Source: a virus | Length of the DNA stretch: 23,639 nt | Direction: 5' to 3' (one strand) | IMG/VR virus record: IMGVR_UViG_3300025853_000668 | Span: 1 to 23,639 of that record | Part shown: positions 1-6,693 of the stretch, one piece after another | How the letters are laid out: each line of letters opens with the position of its first letter | Position numbering within the stretch: the stretch's first letter is position 1 | Made by a program: the position numbers and the translations under genes | Notes under the pieces: generated by a model | The model's database searches: none | Seen by the model: the letters and a program-made list of their open reading frames with translations, nothing else | What the model was told of the DNA's origin: nothing

Positions 1-454
1 AACCGATCCGAAAAAGGAAGACGCTCTTGAAGATCTTGCTAAAAACACTTTTAGCCGTGCACAGGAAGTTATCACAAAAGCCAGAGAAGATAGAACTTTA
101 AAGATAGACGATATTGTCAAAAAGTTGTCCGAAGAGATGGATAAGTCAAAAAGTGATCTTAGAAGAATCGCAAGGACTGAAAGCACTAAAATATCTCTGG
201 GTAGTAGAAAGACTCAATATGAAAAGACCGGACGTTTTGACGAGTTCAAGTTTAAACATATCGGTATAATAGATAAAAGAACCGGTGAGGATAGTATTAA
301 AATGATGGAGCTTACTAAGAACGGTGTTTCTTGGGGTGAGTATGTAAAGCTTGCCAGAGAAGTAACAAAGGCTAGAGATCCTTCTTGGACAATAGATCCG
401 GATTATCCTATCTTGCATCCAAACCAACGGAGTAACTTTGTGAGGCTAGTGTAA
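1..454 (+). CDS. MuF-like minor head protein, C-terminal part
   Basis: The frame is open from base 2, so the gene starts outside the window and about 150 codons are visible. The protein shows the C-terminal signature of the phage Mu gpF / SPP1 gp7 head morphogenesis family: RRIARTESTK, then a stretch around HIGIIDKRTGED, then DPDYPILHPNQRSNFVRL, which matches the family's closing Hx(N/K)xRx pattern although the usual Cys pair (HPxCRC) is absent. Such proteins sit at the portal inside the capsid and are normally encoded right after the portal gene, so portal and terminase are expected to the left. The stop TAA shares its last base with the next ATG at 454. The family call is good; the exact role is inferred. 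Confidence 0.75.
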   Translation, partial: TDPKKEDALEDLAKNTFSRAQEVITKAREDRTLKIDDIVKKLSEEMDKSKSDLRRIARTESTKISLGSRKTQYEKTGRFDEFKFKHIGIIDKRTGEDSIKMMELTKNGVSWGEYVKLAREVTKARDPSWTIDPDYPILHPNQRSNFVRLV

Positions 455-705
455 TGGTTATTAGGACTCAAGAAGATATAAACGTAGCAGAGCATATAGT
501 AGATCTTAATGCTAGACGTGTGTCTCTTACTAATTCTGTTATAGGTGATATTGTTTATGATGCTATTACGGTTGAGTATCCGGATACAACCACGGAAGTG
601 TTTAAATATAGATCTGGAGGAGCTGGTGGAACTATTCAAGCTACTATTACTGTTACTTATACAGATACTACAAAAGATGACATTAGCAGTGTTGTGAGGA
701 CTTAA
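454..705 (+). CDS. small virion-operon protein, unknown
   Basis: An 83-residue protein with no family I recognise. It overlaps the MuF-like gene by one base (TAATG) and is followed two bases later by the next gene, so it belongs to the same transcript. The sequence is rich in Thr, Val, Asp and Tyr in alternating patterns (TIQATITVTYTDTTKDD), which suggests a small beta-sheet protein. No signal peptide or membrane segment is seen. The position between a minor head protein and fibre genes suggests a small structural or connector protein, but that is inference only. Confidence 0.7.
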   Translation: MVIRTQEDINVAEHIVDLNARRVSLTNSVIGDIVYDAITVEYPDTTTEVFKYRSGGAGGTIQATITVTYTDTTKDDISSVVRT

Positions 706-707
706 TT

Positions 708-902
708 ATGGCATGGGGATTTAATCCGTTTACTGGAACACTTGATAAAACAGGATCAGGGGGGGCAGAGAATTTTTCTTATGAGAATGTTATCTCTACC
801 AAAACGCTTTTAATTCCAGTTAATCAACAAATGATAGTGAGTGGTGTCCTTACTGTTGACGGCACTATAACATTAAATGGAGCGATTGTATTGATAAACT
901 AA
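708..902 (+). CDS. short virion structural protein
   Basis: A 64-residue protein opening with MAWGFNPFTGTLDKTG, a start I associate with small phage structural or fibre-linked proteins. The second half (VSGVLTVDGTITLNGAIVLIN) has the strand-turn repetition of a beta-helix or fibre shaft fragment (VxGxLTVDGxITLNG). It lies between structural genes in a tight operon; its stop TAA is one base from the next ATG (TAAAATG). The likely role is a fibre or tail appendage subunit; the call rests on style and context. Confidence 0.65.
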   Translation: MAWGFNPFTGTLDKTGSGGAENFSYENVISTKTLLIPVNQQMIVSGVLTVDGTITLNGAIVLIN

Positions 903-903
903 A

Positions 904-1689
904 ATGGGAAGGATAGATTTTAACAACCAAACACAGCCAAGTACACCATCAGCAGGATATACGTCTGTTTTTGTAGATTCTGCAGATAAACATACAAAAC
1001 AAATAGATGATACTGGAACAGTTATTGATTTAACAGCCCAGTCTTTACCTACAACAACCAAAGGAGATATTATAGTTCATAATGGTTCTACCGATATAAG
1101 GGTTGGTGTAGGAACTAATAATCAAGTTTTAACGGCAGACTCTGCAGAAGCAAGCGGTGTTAAGTGGGCAGACCCTAGTGGGAGTTCGGCTTCTTCAACG
1201 CTATCTTCTTGGATTCTTGACTCAGGAGATATTTATTATGCAGATTTTACGCACAACTTAGGAACCAAAGATTTAATCTTTAACGCTCGTGATTCTGCAA
1301 CAGACGAATCAGTTCAACTGGAAAAATTTGATGCTACTGATGTAAATACTGTTAGAGTGTACATTATAGGGAACACCGCATCAGTTAGAATGACGGTTTC
1401 TGGTGGATCTGGTGGAGTTGGAGTGCTTCCTTCTATAGTTAGCAAGACCAGTAATTATACGATGGTTAGCTCTGATGATATTATTGTGTGTGATGGTATT
1501 TTTACAGTAAGCCTTACTGCGGTTGCTTCTATAAATGCAAAGGTTTATACTATAAAAAATAAAGGAACAGGTACAGTAACAGTGGATCCGGATGGGTCAG
1601 AGCTTATCGAGGGGTCATCTACTTTGGCATTAAGTGCTGGGGAATCGGTGGATATTTTCCCACAAGGTGGGGCTTGGTACATTAAATAA
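904..1689 (+). CDS. fibre-like virion protein
   Basis: 261 residues. The N-terminal region carries phrases typical of phage tail-fibre and baseplate appendage proteins: PSTPSAGYTSVFVDSADKH, QIDDTGTVIDL, then TTKGDIIVHNGS and VGTNNQVLTADSAEASGVKWADP. A Gly/Ser linker (about residues 96-101) leads into a middle domain and a C-terminal beta-rich domain (about 175-261) with TVTVDPDGSELIEGSSTLALSAGESV, which resembles the small beta-sandwich that ends many virion surface proteins. There are no membrane segments. It begins one base after the previous stop. The receptor and the location on the particle cannot be told from sequence. Confidence 0.7.
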   Translation: MGRIDFNNQTQPSTPSAGYTSVFVDSADKHTKQIDDTGTVIDLTAQSLPTTTKGDIIVHNGSTDIRVGVGTNNQVLTADSAEASGVKWADPSGSSASSTLSSWILDSGDIYYADFTHNLGTKDLIFNARDSATDESVQLEKFDATDVNTVRVYIIGNTASVRMTVSGGSGGVGVLPSIVSKTSNYTMVSSDDIIVCDGIFTVSLTAVASINAKVYTIKNKGTGTVTVDPDGSELIEGSSTLALSAGESVDIFPQGGAWYIK

Positions 1690-1691
1690 AA

Positions 1692-2927
1692 ATGACATAT
1701 ATAAAAAAAATAAGTTTTGAAGATTCTCCAAACCTTGATGCGTTTGGTAGGCTTAGAAGTTCTAACCCTAGAACTCTATTTGATAGTAAACAGATTTTTA
1801 ACAATGCTCCTTTGTTTTGGGATGAAAGTTTAGAGACAGGTGCAGGTATAACTTCTTCATGGTCACAAGACGAAGCTGCAACAACTATAACATCAACATT
1901 AAACACCGCAGGTAAGTTTACAAGACAAACTTATATGAGGTTTAACTATCAACCGGGTAAATCTCAAGCTGTTCTTATGACGGGAGTGCTTGATAACTCT
2001 GGTGGAGGTACTGGAGTTCAAAGAAGAATAGGTTTATTTGATGATGCTAACGGTATTTTCTTTGAGGATGACGCAGGAACTATTGGAGTGACTATAAGAA
2101 GTAATGTAACAGGTTCTCCAGTTGACACAACAATAACTCAGGCTAACTGGAACCTTGATAAAATGGATGGTACAGGACCAAGCGGTGTAACGCTAGACTT
2201 TACAAAGACACAAATTTTTATCTTTGATTATGAATGGCTTGGTGTTGGTCGTGTAAGAATTGGGTTTAATCACAACGGACAGTCGATTTTTTGTCATGAA
2301 TTCCTGAACTCTAACAACTTAGCAGATGTATACATGAGTACTCCAAACTTACCACTTAGGTATCAAATAGAAACAACAGGAAGCAGCCCAGCAAGTAGTC
2401 TTAAATGTATTTGTGCGACTGTTATCAGTGAGGATGGTGTTCAGCCTTTAGGTGTGTTGAGGTATGCATCCACAGAAGGTACTCATGTAGATTGTGTAAC
2501 AGAAAATACACTTTATGCTATTATAGGAATAAGGCTAAAGTCAGGACATGGTGGAGCATCTATAAGGGTTGAACGTTTAGGTATTCAAATACAAACAGGT
2601 TCAGAAGATGGTGAGTGGGTTCTTGTGTTTAATCCAACGGTAGCAGGAACGTTTACTTATGCAGGTGAAACTAATAGTTGTGTAGAGGTTGCAAGAGGAG
2701 CAACTGCTAATACAGTTACAGGTGGGACTAAGTTTGCTGGTGGGTTTGCACAGTCCACATCAGGAGGAGCAGGATCAGGTGGGATTGATATTCCTATCCA
2801 AAACGCAATTTTATTAGGTGAAGACATTGCTGGTAATGTTGATGAAATTGTTTTATGTTGGAGACCTATTGGTGGAACTTCTGACCATGACATAGAAGGA
2901 AGTGTTACCTGGAGAGAATTAGTATAA
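1692..2927 (+). CDS. large virion surface protein
   Basis: 411 residues, all soluble and beta-rich. The N-terminus (SPNLDAFGRLRSSNPRTLFDSKQIFNN) and the following RQTYMRFNYQPGKSQ and QRRIGLFDDANGIFFEDD match a recurrent, functionally unassigned group of phage structural proteins as I remember them. A Gly/Ser-rich region (about residues 357-372, SGGAGSGG) may be a flexible loop. It sits between two fibre-like genes with spacings of two bases and one base, so it should be co-expressed and incorporated into the virion. A role as a fibre, head appendage or decoration protein is possible; nothing shows enzymatic activity. Confidence 0.65.
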   Translation: MTYIKKISFEDSPNLDAFGRLRSSNPRTLFDSKQIFNNAPLFWDESLETGAGITSSWSQDEAATTITSTLNTAGKFTRQTYMRFNYQPGKSQAVLMTGVLDNSGGGTGVQRRIGLFDDANGIFFEDDAGTIGVTIRSNVTGSPVDTTITQANWNLDKMDGTGPSGVTLDFTKTQIFIFDYEWLGVGRVRIGFNHNGQSIFCHEFLNSNNLADVYMSTPNLPLRYQIETTGSSPASSLKCICATVISEDGVQPLGVLRYASTEGTHVDCVTENTLYAIIGIRLKSGHGGASIRVERLGIQIQTGSEDGEWVLVFNPTVAGTFTYAGETNSCVEVARGATANTVTGGTKFAGGFAQSTSGGAGSGGIDIPIQNAILLGEDIAGNVDEIVLCWRPIGGTSDHDIEGSVTWRELV

Positions 2928-2928
2928 A

Positions 2929-3870
2929 ATGAGAGTTAGAGGGAGTCACTTATTTGACAAAATACCAAGGTTTGACAATGTATCAGAGGATAATCTTATC
3001 CCTGTTCACTCTGCTGCAGCAGATCCAACAACTACAGATGATACAAATAGCGGTTATTTTGTTGGATACGGATGGATAAATACCACAAGTGATGAAGCAT
3101 TTATTTGTGTTGATTCTACAGCCTCTGCGGCAGTATGGGAGAGTATTAATCTTAAAGAGTTTCCAGACAATCTTTTCAGGATAACAGATAATGGAGACGA
3201 TACAAAAAAAATAGCGTTTGAAGCTTCTGGTCTTACCACAGCAACTACTAGAACTCTTACCATGCCAGATAAAAACGTCACACTAGGTACTGATGACGAT
3301 GCAATACACGATAATGTTGCAGGAGAAATAAACGCTATTACAGAAAAAACAACACCTGTAGGTGCGGATTTGCTTCTGATTGAAGATTCTGCTGATAGTA
3401 ATAATAAAAAGAAAGTACAAATAACTAACCTTCCTTCTGGTGGTGGTGGGACGGTTAACAGTGCTTTTAGTGCGCACAGAATAACATCAAACCAAACACT
3501 TAACAATATCGTAGAAACAATTTTTGTTGCTAACAATGAAGACAGAGATGAAGGTGGTGATTACAGTACTAGCACTGGTAAGTTCACAGCGCCTGTTACT
3601 GGTTGGTATACTTTTAACGCAACTTTAACGATACAAACTTTTGCTTTTGGTAATATGTTTGTAAGGATTTATCAAAATACTACAAAGGTCGCAGAGGATT
3701 TTACAGATGCTCCTAGTGCTGGAGTGTTTAATCTTGGTTGTTCAGCTACTCTTTACTTGACGTCTGGTGATACGGTTGATGTAAGAGCTTATCAAAATTC
3801 AGGTTCTACGGCTAGTATTAATGCAGGTACTCAATGCCGGTTCAGTGGACACCAAGTAGGAGGAATTTAA
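2929..3870 (+). CDS. tail fibre protein with C1q-like jelly-roll tip
   Basis: 313 residues. The central part has common fibre phrases: FRITDNGDDTKKIAFEASG, TTATTRTLTMPDKN and GADLLLIEDSADSNNKKKVQ followed by a poly-Gly hinge (about residues 170-174). Residues about 178-313 look like a C1q/TNF-type jelly roll: SAHRITSNQT, FVANNEDRDEGGDYSTSTGKFTAPVTGWYTFNA (key pattern YSTSTGKFTAPVTGWYTF), then FVRIYQNTT and LTSGDTVDVRAYQN. This fold trimerises and often serves as a receptor-binding tip. Start follows TAAAATG coupling to the upstream gene. The domain call is fairly strong; receptor binding is inference from known C1q-like phage tips. Confidence 0.75.
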   Translation: MRVRGSHLFDKIPRFDNVSEDNLIPVHSAAADPTTTDDTNSGYFVGYGWINTTSDEAFICVDSTASAAVWESINLKEFPDNLFRITDNGDDTKKIAFEASGLTTATTRTLTMPDKNVTLGTDDDAIHDNVAGEINAITEKTTPVGADLLLIEDSADSNNKKKVQITNLPSGGGGTVNSAFSAHRITSNQTLNNIVETIFVANNEDRDEGGDYSTSTGKFTAPVTGWYTFNATLTIQTFAFGNMFVRIYQNTTKVAEDFTDAPSAGVFNLGCSATLYLTSGDTVDVRAYQNSGSTASINAGTQCRFSGHQVGGI

Positions 3871-3873
3871 AGA

Positions 3874-4350
3874 ATGGGAAATGCAGTAAGAAGAAGTACA
3901 AAGCAAGTTTTCAGAGATGTTGATTCATCTTTGTTTCCAGAAGCTGAATATATTAGGGATGCAGTTTTACCTTTAGTTGATGAGAAATATTGGAAGTGGA
4001 CGGGAGATGTTCCTTCAGAAATGACTCAAGCAGAAAAAGATCAAGTAGACCTAAGCGAACAGATTGCGCTTGTTGATGCATTCCTTAACGCAACAGCTGA
4101 GGCAGGTAAAAAATCCATCATGGATTGGGTAGTCTATAACGGTATTCAAAACTGGACAGAAGCCCAAAAAGCAGACATTCTTTTTAATACACCTATCTCT
4201 AGAGCTATGCAAGCATGTGATCATGGAGCTTTTCAAACTGCTAAATATATTGTAACTAATAATGTTGTGGCAGCTGCTCCACTTACTCAAGGTATGATAG
4301 ACGATTTCAAGAACAGAATGGACTCTTTGTCTGCTCAGTACCCTATGTGA
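3874..4350 (+). CDS. virion operon protein, probable fibre partner
   Basis: 158 residues, largely helical. It contains YWKWTGDVPSEMTQAEKDQVDLSEQIA, a phrase (WxxxGD..EMTQAEKDxVD) often found near the end of tail-fibre or fibre-assembly proteins of phages. The rest has alternating Ala/Gln/Lys and no membrane segment. The start is supported by a clear Shine-Dalgarno-like AGGAGG at 3858-3863, ten bases before the ATG. It is the last gene before an internal promoter at about 4362. It may be a fibre chaperone or a small structural subunit. Confidence 0.6.
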   Translation: MGNAVRRSTKQVFRDVDSSLFPEAEYIRDAVLPLVDEKYWKWTGDVPSEMTQAEKDQVDLSEQIALVDAFLNATAEAGKKSIMDWVVYNGIQNWTEAQKADILFNTPISRAMQACDHGAFQTAKYIVTNNVVAAAPLTQGMIDDFKNRMDSLSAQYPM

Positions 4351-4356
4351 GGTTAA

Positions 4357-4367
4357 TTTTATAAATA
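4357..4367 (+). promoter_or_regulatory. archaeal-type TATA box for gene at 4387
   Basis: The sequence TTTTATAAATA, preceded by GGTTAA as a possible BRE, is centred about 25 bases before the ATG at 4387. There is no Shine-Dalgarno sequence in between, so the transcript would be nearly leaderless. The same arrangement recurs before at least five other genes in the window. Confidence 0.7.
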
Positions 4368-4386
4368 CCTTTCTTTATGTAATTAC

Positions 4387-4797
4387 ATGGATAAAGGAAA
4401 AATAGAACTTAAAGCGTTAAAGGATATTGCAGTCTCCAGAGGCTCAGTCCCTGCTTTTAATTATAAATTCTCTAAAGATCAAATAGTAAAGGTTCCTGTA
4501 GAGCACATGCACGCACTTCTAAGAACAGGAGCTTTTGAGCTTATGGACAAAGTAGAAAGTGTTAACGAAGTACACACAGTTGCAGCACAAAAGGCAGACA
4601 AAGAACATCAACATGTCGCTTCGGATATCATAGGTCTTTCAGACATTAAGTTTGCAGAAAATACACTAACCGCGTCAGAGGAGCACAAAGGAAAGATTAG
4701 GTATGTTGAAACAACTAAATCATCAAGCGTAGAAATGTGTATGAGAACGAGCGCTAATAACTTCAAATGGGTAGTTATTAAGAAAAATACTTGGTAA
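4387..4797 (+). CDS. fibre-associated structural protein
   Basis: 136 residues. A mid-protein HQHVASDIIGLSDIKF segment (about residues 76-91) matches the H-x-HxxSDIxGL linker widespread in phage tail-fibre proteins. The C-terminal 45 residues (ASEEHKGKIRYVETTKSSSVEMCMRTSANNFKWVVI) look like a small terminal domain also found on phage fibre or head proteins (KGxIRYVE...xxxCMxTxxxxFxW). It starts behind its own TATA box and is coupled to the next gene through TAAAATG at 4795-4801. The structural assignment is plausible; the precise function is unknown. Confidence 0.65.
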   Translation: MDKGKIELKALKDIAVSRGSVPAFNYKFSKDQIVKVPVEHMHALLRTGAFELMDKVESVNEVHTVAAQKADKEHQHVASDIIGLSDIKFAENTLTASEEHKGKIRYVETTKSSSVEMCMRTSANNFKWVVIKKNTW

Positions 4798-4798
4798 A

Positions 4799-5137
4799 AT
4801 GGTTTATAAAAAATATGTTAGGGATCTAATAACCACTAATGGTAGGATTGTTACACCAGTTATAAATGGTAAGATCATTAAAGTTGTTGCAATCCTTAGT
4901 AGACCTAATCAAAACGTGAGAATTAAGCTTTTTACCGGAGACTTTGAGGAGGTCGTTAATACAATCGTTCAAAACGAAATTAATATTTACTATCCGTTCA
5001 ATGATCAAATAGCACACCCTACTCCAGAAGAGAGGCGTGTAGATTATTTTTACTCTTCCGGAAGCATGGGTTTGGAAGTAACAGGTATTTCTCCTGGTTA
5101 TCACATTAAAGAGTTTCGTATTATTTATGAAGAATAA
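4799..5137 (+). CDS. small protein ending the left plus-strand operon
   Basis: 112 residues, unrecognised. Alternating hydrophobic and polar stretches (IVTPVINGKIIKVVAIL, VRIKLFTGDFEEVV, MGLEVTGISPGYHIKEFRIIYEE) suggest a small beta-sandwich with no membrane segment. It is coupled to the upstream fibre gene by a one-base gap. It is the last plus-strand gene before the minus block. The T-rich sequence after it (about 5178-5193, TATTTTTACTTTTTAT) could end transcription. A virion-associated role is inferred from the operon only. Confidence 0.6.
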   Translation: MVYKKYVRDLITTNGRIVTPVINGKIIKVVAILSRPNQNVRIKLFTGDFEEVVNTIVQNEINIYYPFNDQIAHPTPEERRVDYFYSSGSMGLEVTGISPGYHIKEFRIIYEE

Positions 5138-5187
5138 ATTGTATTTCCGGAAGAAAAATCCAGAACAAGAGATTAAAATCTATATTT

Positions 5188-5520
5188 TTACTTTTTATCT
5201 GTAAAGTACTTTTTGTAAACTATAGCTGCAACAACTACAGAACCCATAGTTATTAGGAAGTTCCTAACAGTTTCATTTGTTTTTTCACTCGGAGGAGTCC
5301 ATGGTTCTAAGTGCTTACCATCACAGTATTCTACAGAGTATAGACTTTTGTCTGCACAAATATAGCATCCACTAGAATCGTTTAAGTATGTTAAATACTT
5401 ACTGTGACCCTTGTCTAAGCATGTATTATTTCCTACGATTTGAATCACTTCACCTGCTGAAAAGGTTGCTGTAATTAAATAAAGGATTAATAACAATCCG
5501 GATAATATTTTTTTATTCAT
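5188..5520 (-). CDS. small exported or membrane-anchored protein
   Basis: 110 residues from ATG 5520 (MNKKILSG...). I chose this start over 5535 because it gives a clean signal peptide: Lys-Lys, then LSGLLLILYLITATFSA with a plausible cleavage after TFSA. The exposed part has four Cys (about residues 33, 52, 55, 65; GCYIC and YC), which could form two disulfides or bind metal. A C-terminal hydrophobic helix (NFLITMGSVVVAAIVYKKYF) ends in a basic tail, so the product is probably anchored with its short domain outside. It overlaps the upstream gene by eight bases. It resembles surface-modifying or exclusion proteins in layout only; no family is recognised. Confidence 0.7.
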   Translation of the reverse strand: MNKKILSGLLLILYLITATFSAGEVIQIVGNNTCLDKGHSKYLTYLNDSSGCYICADKSLYSVEYCDGKHLEPWTPPSEKTNETVRNFLITMGSVVVAAIVYKKYFTDKK

Positions 5521-5917
5521 CTTTAAAGTCATCAAACGTTTTAGGTGGTGTTTTGTCTTTTTTTAGACCGATACCCACACAATCTTTTCCTTCAAACTTG
5601 TAAGCGTAACAAATGAAAATATGCTGTGTTAATTGTATCGGTTCGTGTTTAACACCTTTCGCATCAGTATAACCATCTCTTTTTTTCCTTAAAGCTTCTG
5701 CTTGTCCTGGTGTAAGTTTTATAAAAATATTTTCTTTGTCACCTTTTAATAAAACAGGGATTGAATAATTCTTAAATTTAAACTCTTTAATAATAATATT
5801 CTCCGATTGCGGAATAAACTCATCTCCTACTTCTAAAGTATACTCAAATAGTTCTTTCTTATCCTCAGTTATATAAGGCTTCCCTTCTTTTGTCATAATT
5901 TGTTTTTTTAATACCAT
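5513..5917 (-). CDS. hypothetical accessory protein
   Basis: 134 residues, soluble, rich in Lys and Glu. The sequence FKFKNYSIPVLLKGDKENIFIKLTPGQAEALRKKRDG shows a beta-rich N-terminal half and an amphipathic helix around residues 70-82. One Cys sits in HIFICYAYKF and one in KDCVGIG. The start ATG lies in the block ATACCATTTTTAGTTATTCT (plus strand, 5911-5930), an exact 20-base repeat of the start region of the next upstream gene at 6448-6467. It overlaps the exported-protein gene downstream by eight bases. I do not recognise the family. Confidence 0.65.
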   Translation of the reverse strand: MVLKKQIMTKEGKPYITEDKKELFEYTLEVGDEFIPQSENIIIKEFKFKNYSIPVLLKGDKENIFIKLTPGQAEALRKKRDGYTDAKGVKHEPIQLTQHIFICYAYKFEGKDCVGIGLKKDKTPPKTFDDFKDE

Positions 5918-5923
5918 TTTTAG

Positions 5924-6454
5924 TTATTCTATTAATTTATACTTCTTCCCGTTTAACTCTATAATACCTTCTTCTTTTTGTTTTTCTTCGATTATAGTAT
6001 AACCTTTTTCTTGATAGTCTTTTAACTTAATCTTTTGTCCTTCCTTAAGCTCTATCACTTCGTAAACATCTCTACGTACAACAACACAGTTATCACCTGT
6101 CTTAAACGTACATAAAGGACCTGTCTTAAACGTACAGCTATCACCTGTTTTAAACGTACAGTCATAACTTGTATCAAACGTACATTCAGAACCTGTATCA
6201 AACGTACAGCTATCACCTGTATCAAACGTACAGTAACCACCTGTCTTAAACGTACAGCTATCACCTGTTTTAAACGTACAGTCATAACTTGTATCAAACG
6301 TACATTCATCACCTGTCTTAAATGTACAGCCGTCATACTCACTAAAGTCTAATACTAAATTACTTTCTGTTGTTGAAAATGTTTTAGTTTTTTCATCCCA
6401 TGTGTACTTATCCTTAGATAGTTTTTCTCCGTTTTGTGTTACACTAAATACCAT
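5924..6454 (-). CDS. octapeptide-repeat protein (CTFxTG repeats)
   Basis: 176 residues in three parts: an N-terminal segment (1-40), a central array of eight-residue repeats (about 41-123) of the form xxCTF(K/D)T(G/S), and a charged C-terminal segment (124-176). Cys recurs exactly every eight residues, at 43, 51, 59, 67, 75, 83, 91, 99, 107, 115 and 123, so the array would stack as regular turns with a Cys ladder, like a small beta-solenoid. Repeats 2-4 and 7-9 are identical in protein and DNA. Similar CTFxTGxxC repeats occur in scattered phage proteins of unknown role. The initiation region is CTAAAAATGG, without a Shine-Dalgarno. Function unknown; binding or adhesion is a guess. Confidence 0.8.
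   Translation of the reverse strand: MVFSVTQNGEKLSKDKYTWDEKTKTFSTTESNLVLDFSEYDGCTFKTGDECTFDTSYDCTFKTGDSCTFKTGGYCTFDTGDSCTFDTGSECTFDTSYDCTFKTGDSCTFKTGPLCTFKTGDNCVVVRRDVYEVIELKEGQKIKLKDYQEKGYTIIEEKQKEEGIIELNGKKYKLIE
6119..6308. repeat. 24-bp tandem array with 70-bp perfect duplication
   Basis: The coding array of the octapeptide-repeat gene is built of 24-base units. Within it, 6119-6188 and 6239-6308 are identical over 70 bases, 120 bases (five units) apart. Identity at silent positions points to recent duplication or gene conversion. The wider array runs from about 6085 to 6330. Confidence 0.9.
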
Positions 6455-6456
6455 TT

Positions 6457-6591
6457 TTAGTTATTCTTCATGTATTCTTTTACTGATACGGTAACCAACT
6501 TTGAGAAGTCTCTTCCTGTTGCTTTAGCGTACTTGGTAAAGTTCTCCGCGTCTTCTTGGTCAAGCGTAATACTTTTTGTAGTTCTACCCAT
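6457..6591 (-). CDS. ribbon-helix-helix DNA-binding protein
   Basis: 44 residues from ATG 6591 (MGRTTKSITL...). The longer reading frame from 6639 would run through a TATA box, so the internal Met is the better start: it lies about 26 bases from TTTATAAATA. The sequence fits an Arc/CopG/MetJ fold: a short beta-strand (TKSITLD), helix A (QEDAENFTKYAKATG), turn, helix B (FSKLVTVSVKEYMKN). Such proteins act as dimers that insert the paired strand into the major groove. It is transcribed away from the head operon that starts at 6694, so control of both divergent promoters is a natural prediction. Its stop is two bases from the octapeptide-repeat gene. Confidence 0.75.
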   Translation of the reverse strand: MGRTTKSITLDQEDAENFTKYAKATGRDFSKLVTVSVKEYMKNN

Positions 6592-6609
6592 ACATCTATA
6601 TGTTTTTAT

Positions 6610-6623
6610 ATATTTATAAATAT
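6610..6623. promoter_or_regulatory. TATA box within 14-bp palindrome (RHH gene promoter)
   Basis: ATATTTATAAATAT is a perfect 14-bp palindrome. It contains the minus-strand TATA box TTTATAAATA centred about 26 bases from the ATG at 6591. The overlap of palindrome and TATA box makes it a candidate autoregulatory operator for the ribbon-helix-helix protein, although AT-rich palindromes arise easily by chance. Confidence 0.6.
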
Positions 6624-6648
6624 TTCTATATATCTTCAAATATGTATG

Positions 6649-6657
6649 TTTTATAAA
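6649..6657 (+). promoter_or_regulatory. TATA box of the head operon
   Basis: TTTTATAAA centred near 6653 predicts a start site near 6679 and a leader of about 15 bases. That leader contains GAGGT at 6683-6687, six bases before the ATG at 6694. This is the one promoter here that pairs a TATA box with a Shine-Dalgarno-like site. Confidence 0.6.
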
Positions 6658-6693
6658 GTCGAAATATGATTAAAAATTACAAGAGGTTTAAAT

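Noticed and set aside
3054-3536. 160-residue minus-strand frame
   Set aside because: It lies opposite the C1q-like fibre gene, whose domains are clear; the reverse frame has no recognisable features.
6085-6330. Regular 24-bp repeats that might suggest a CRISPR array
   Set aside because: There are no unique spacers; every unit is coding in one frame and yields the CTFxTG octapeptide array.
6055-6342. 95-residue minus-strand frame with its own repeat pattern
   Set aside because: It is the alternate-frame image of the octapeptide array and has no matching start or gene context.
6592-6639. N-terminal extension of the RHH gene
   Set aside because: It runs through the TATA box and reads as AT-rich filler (KIYRNIYKYIK); the internal Met fits the promoter spacing and the RHH fold.
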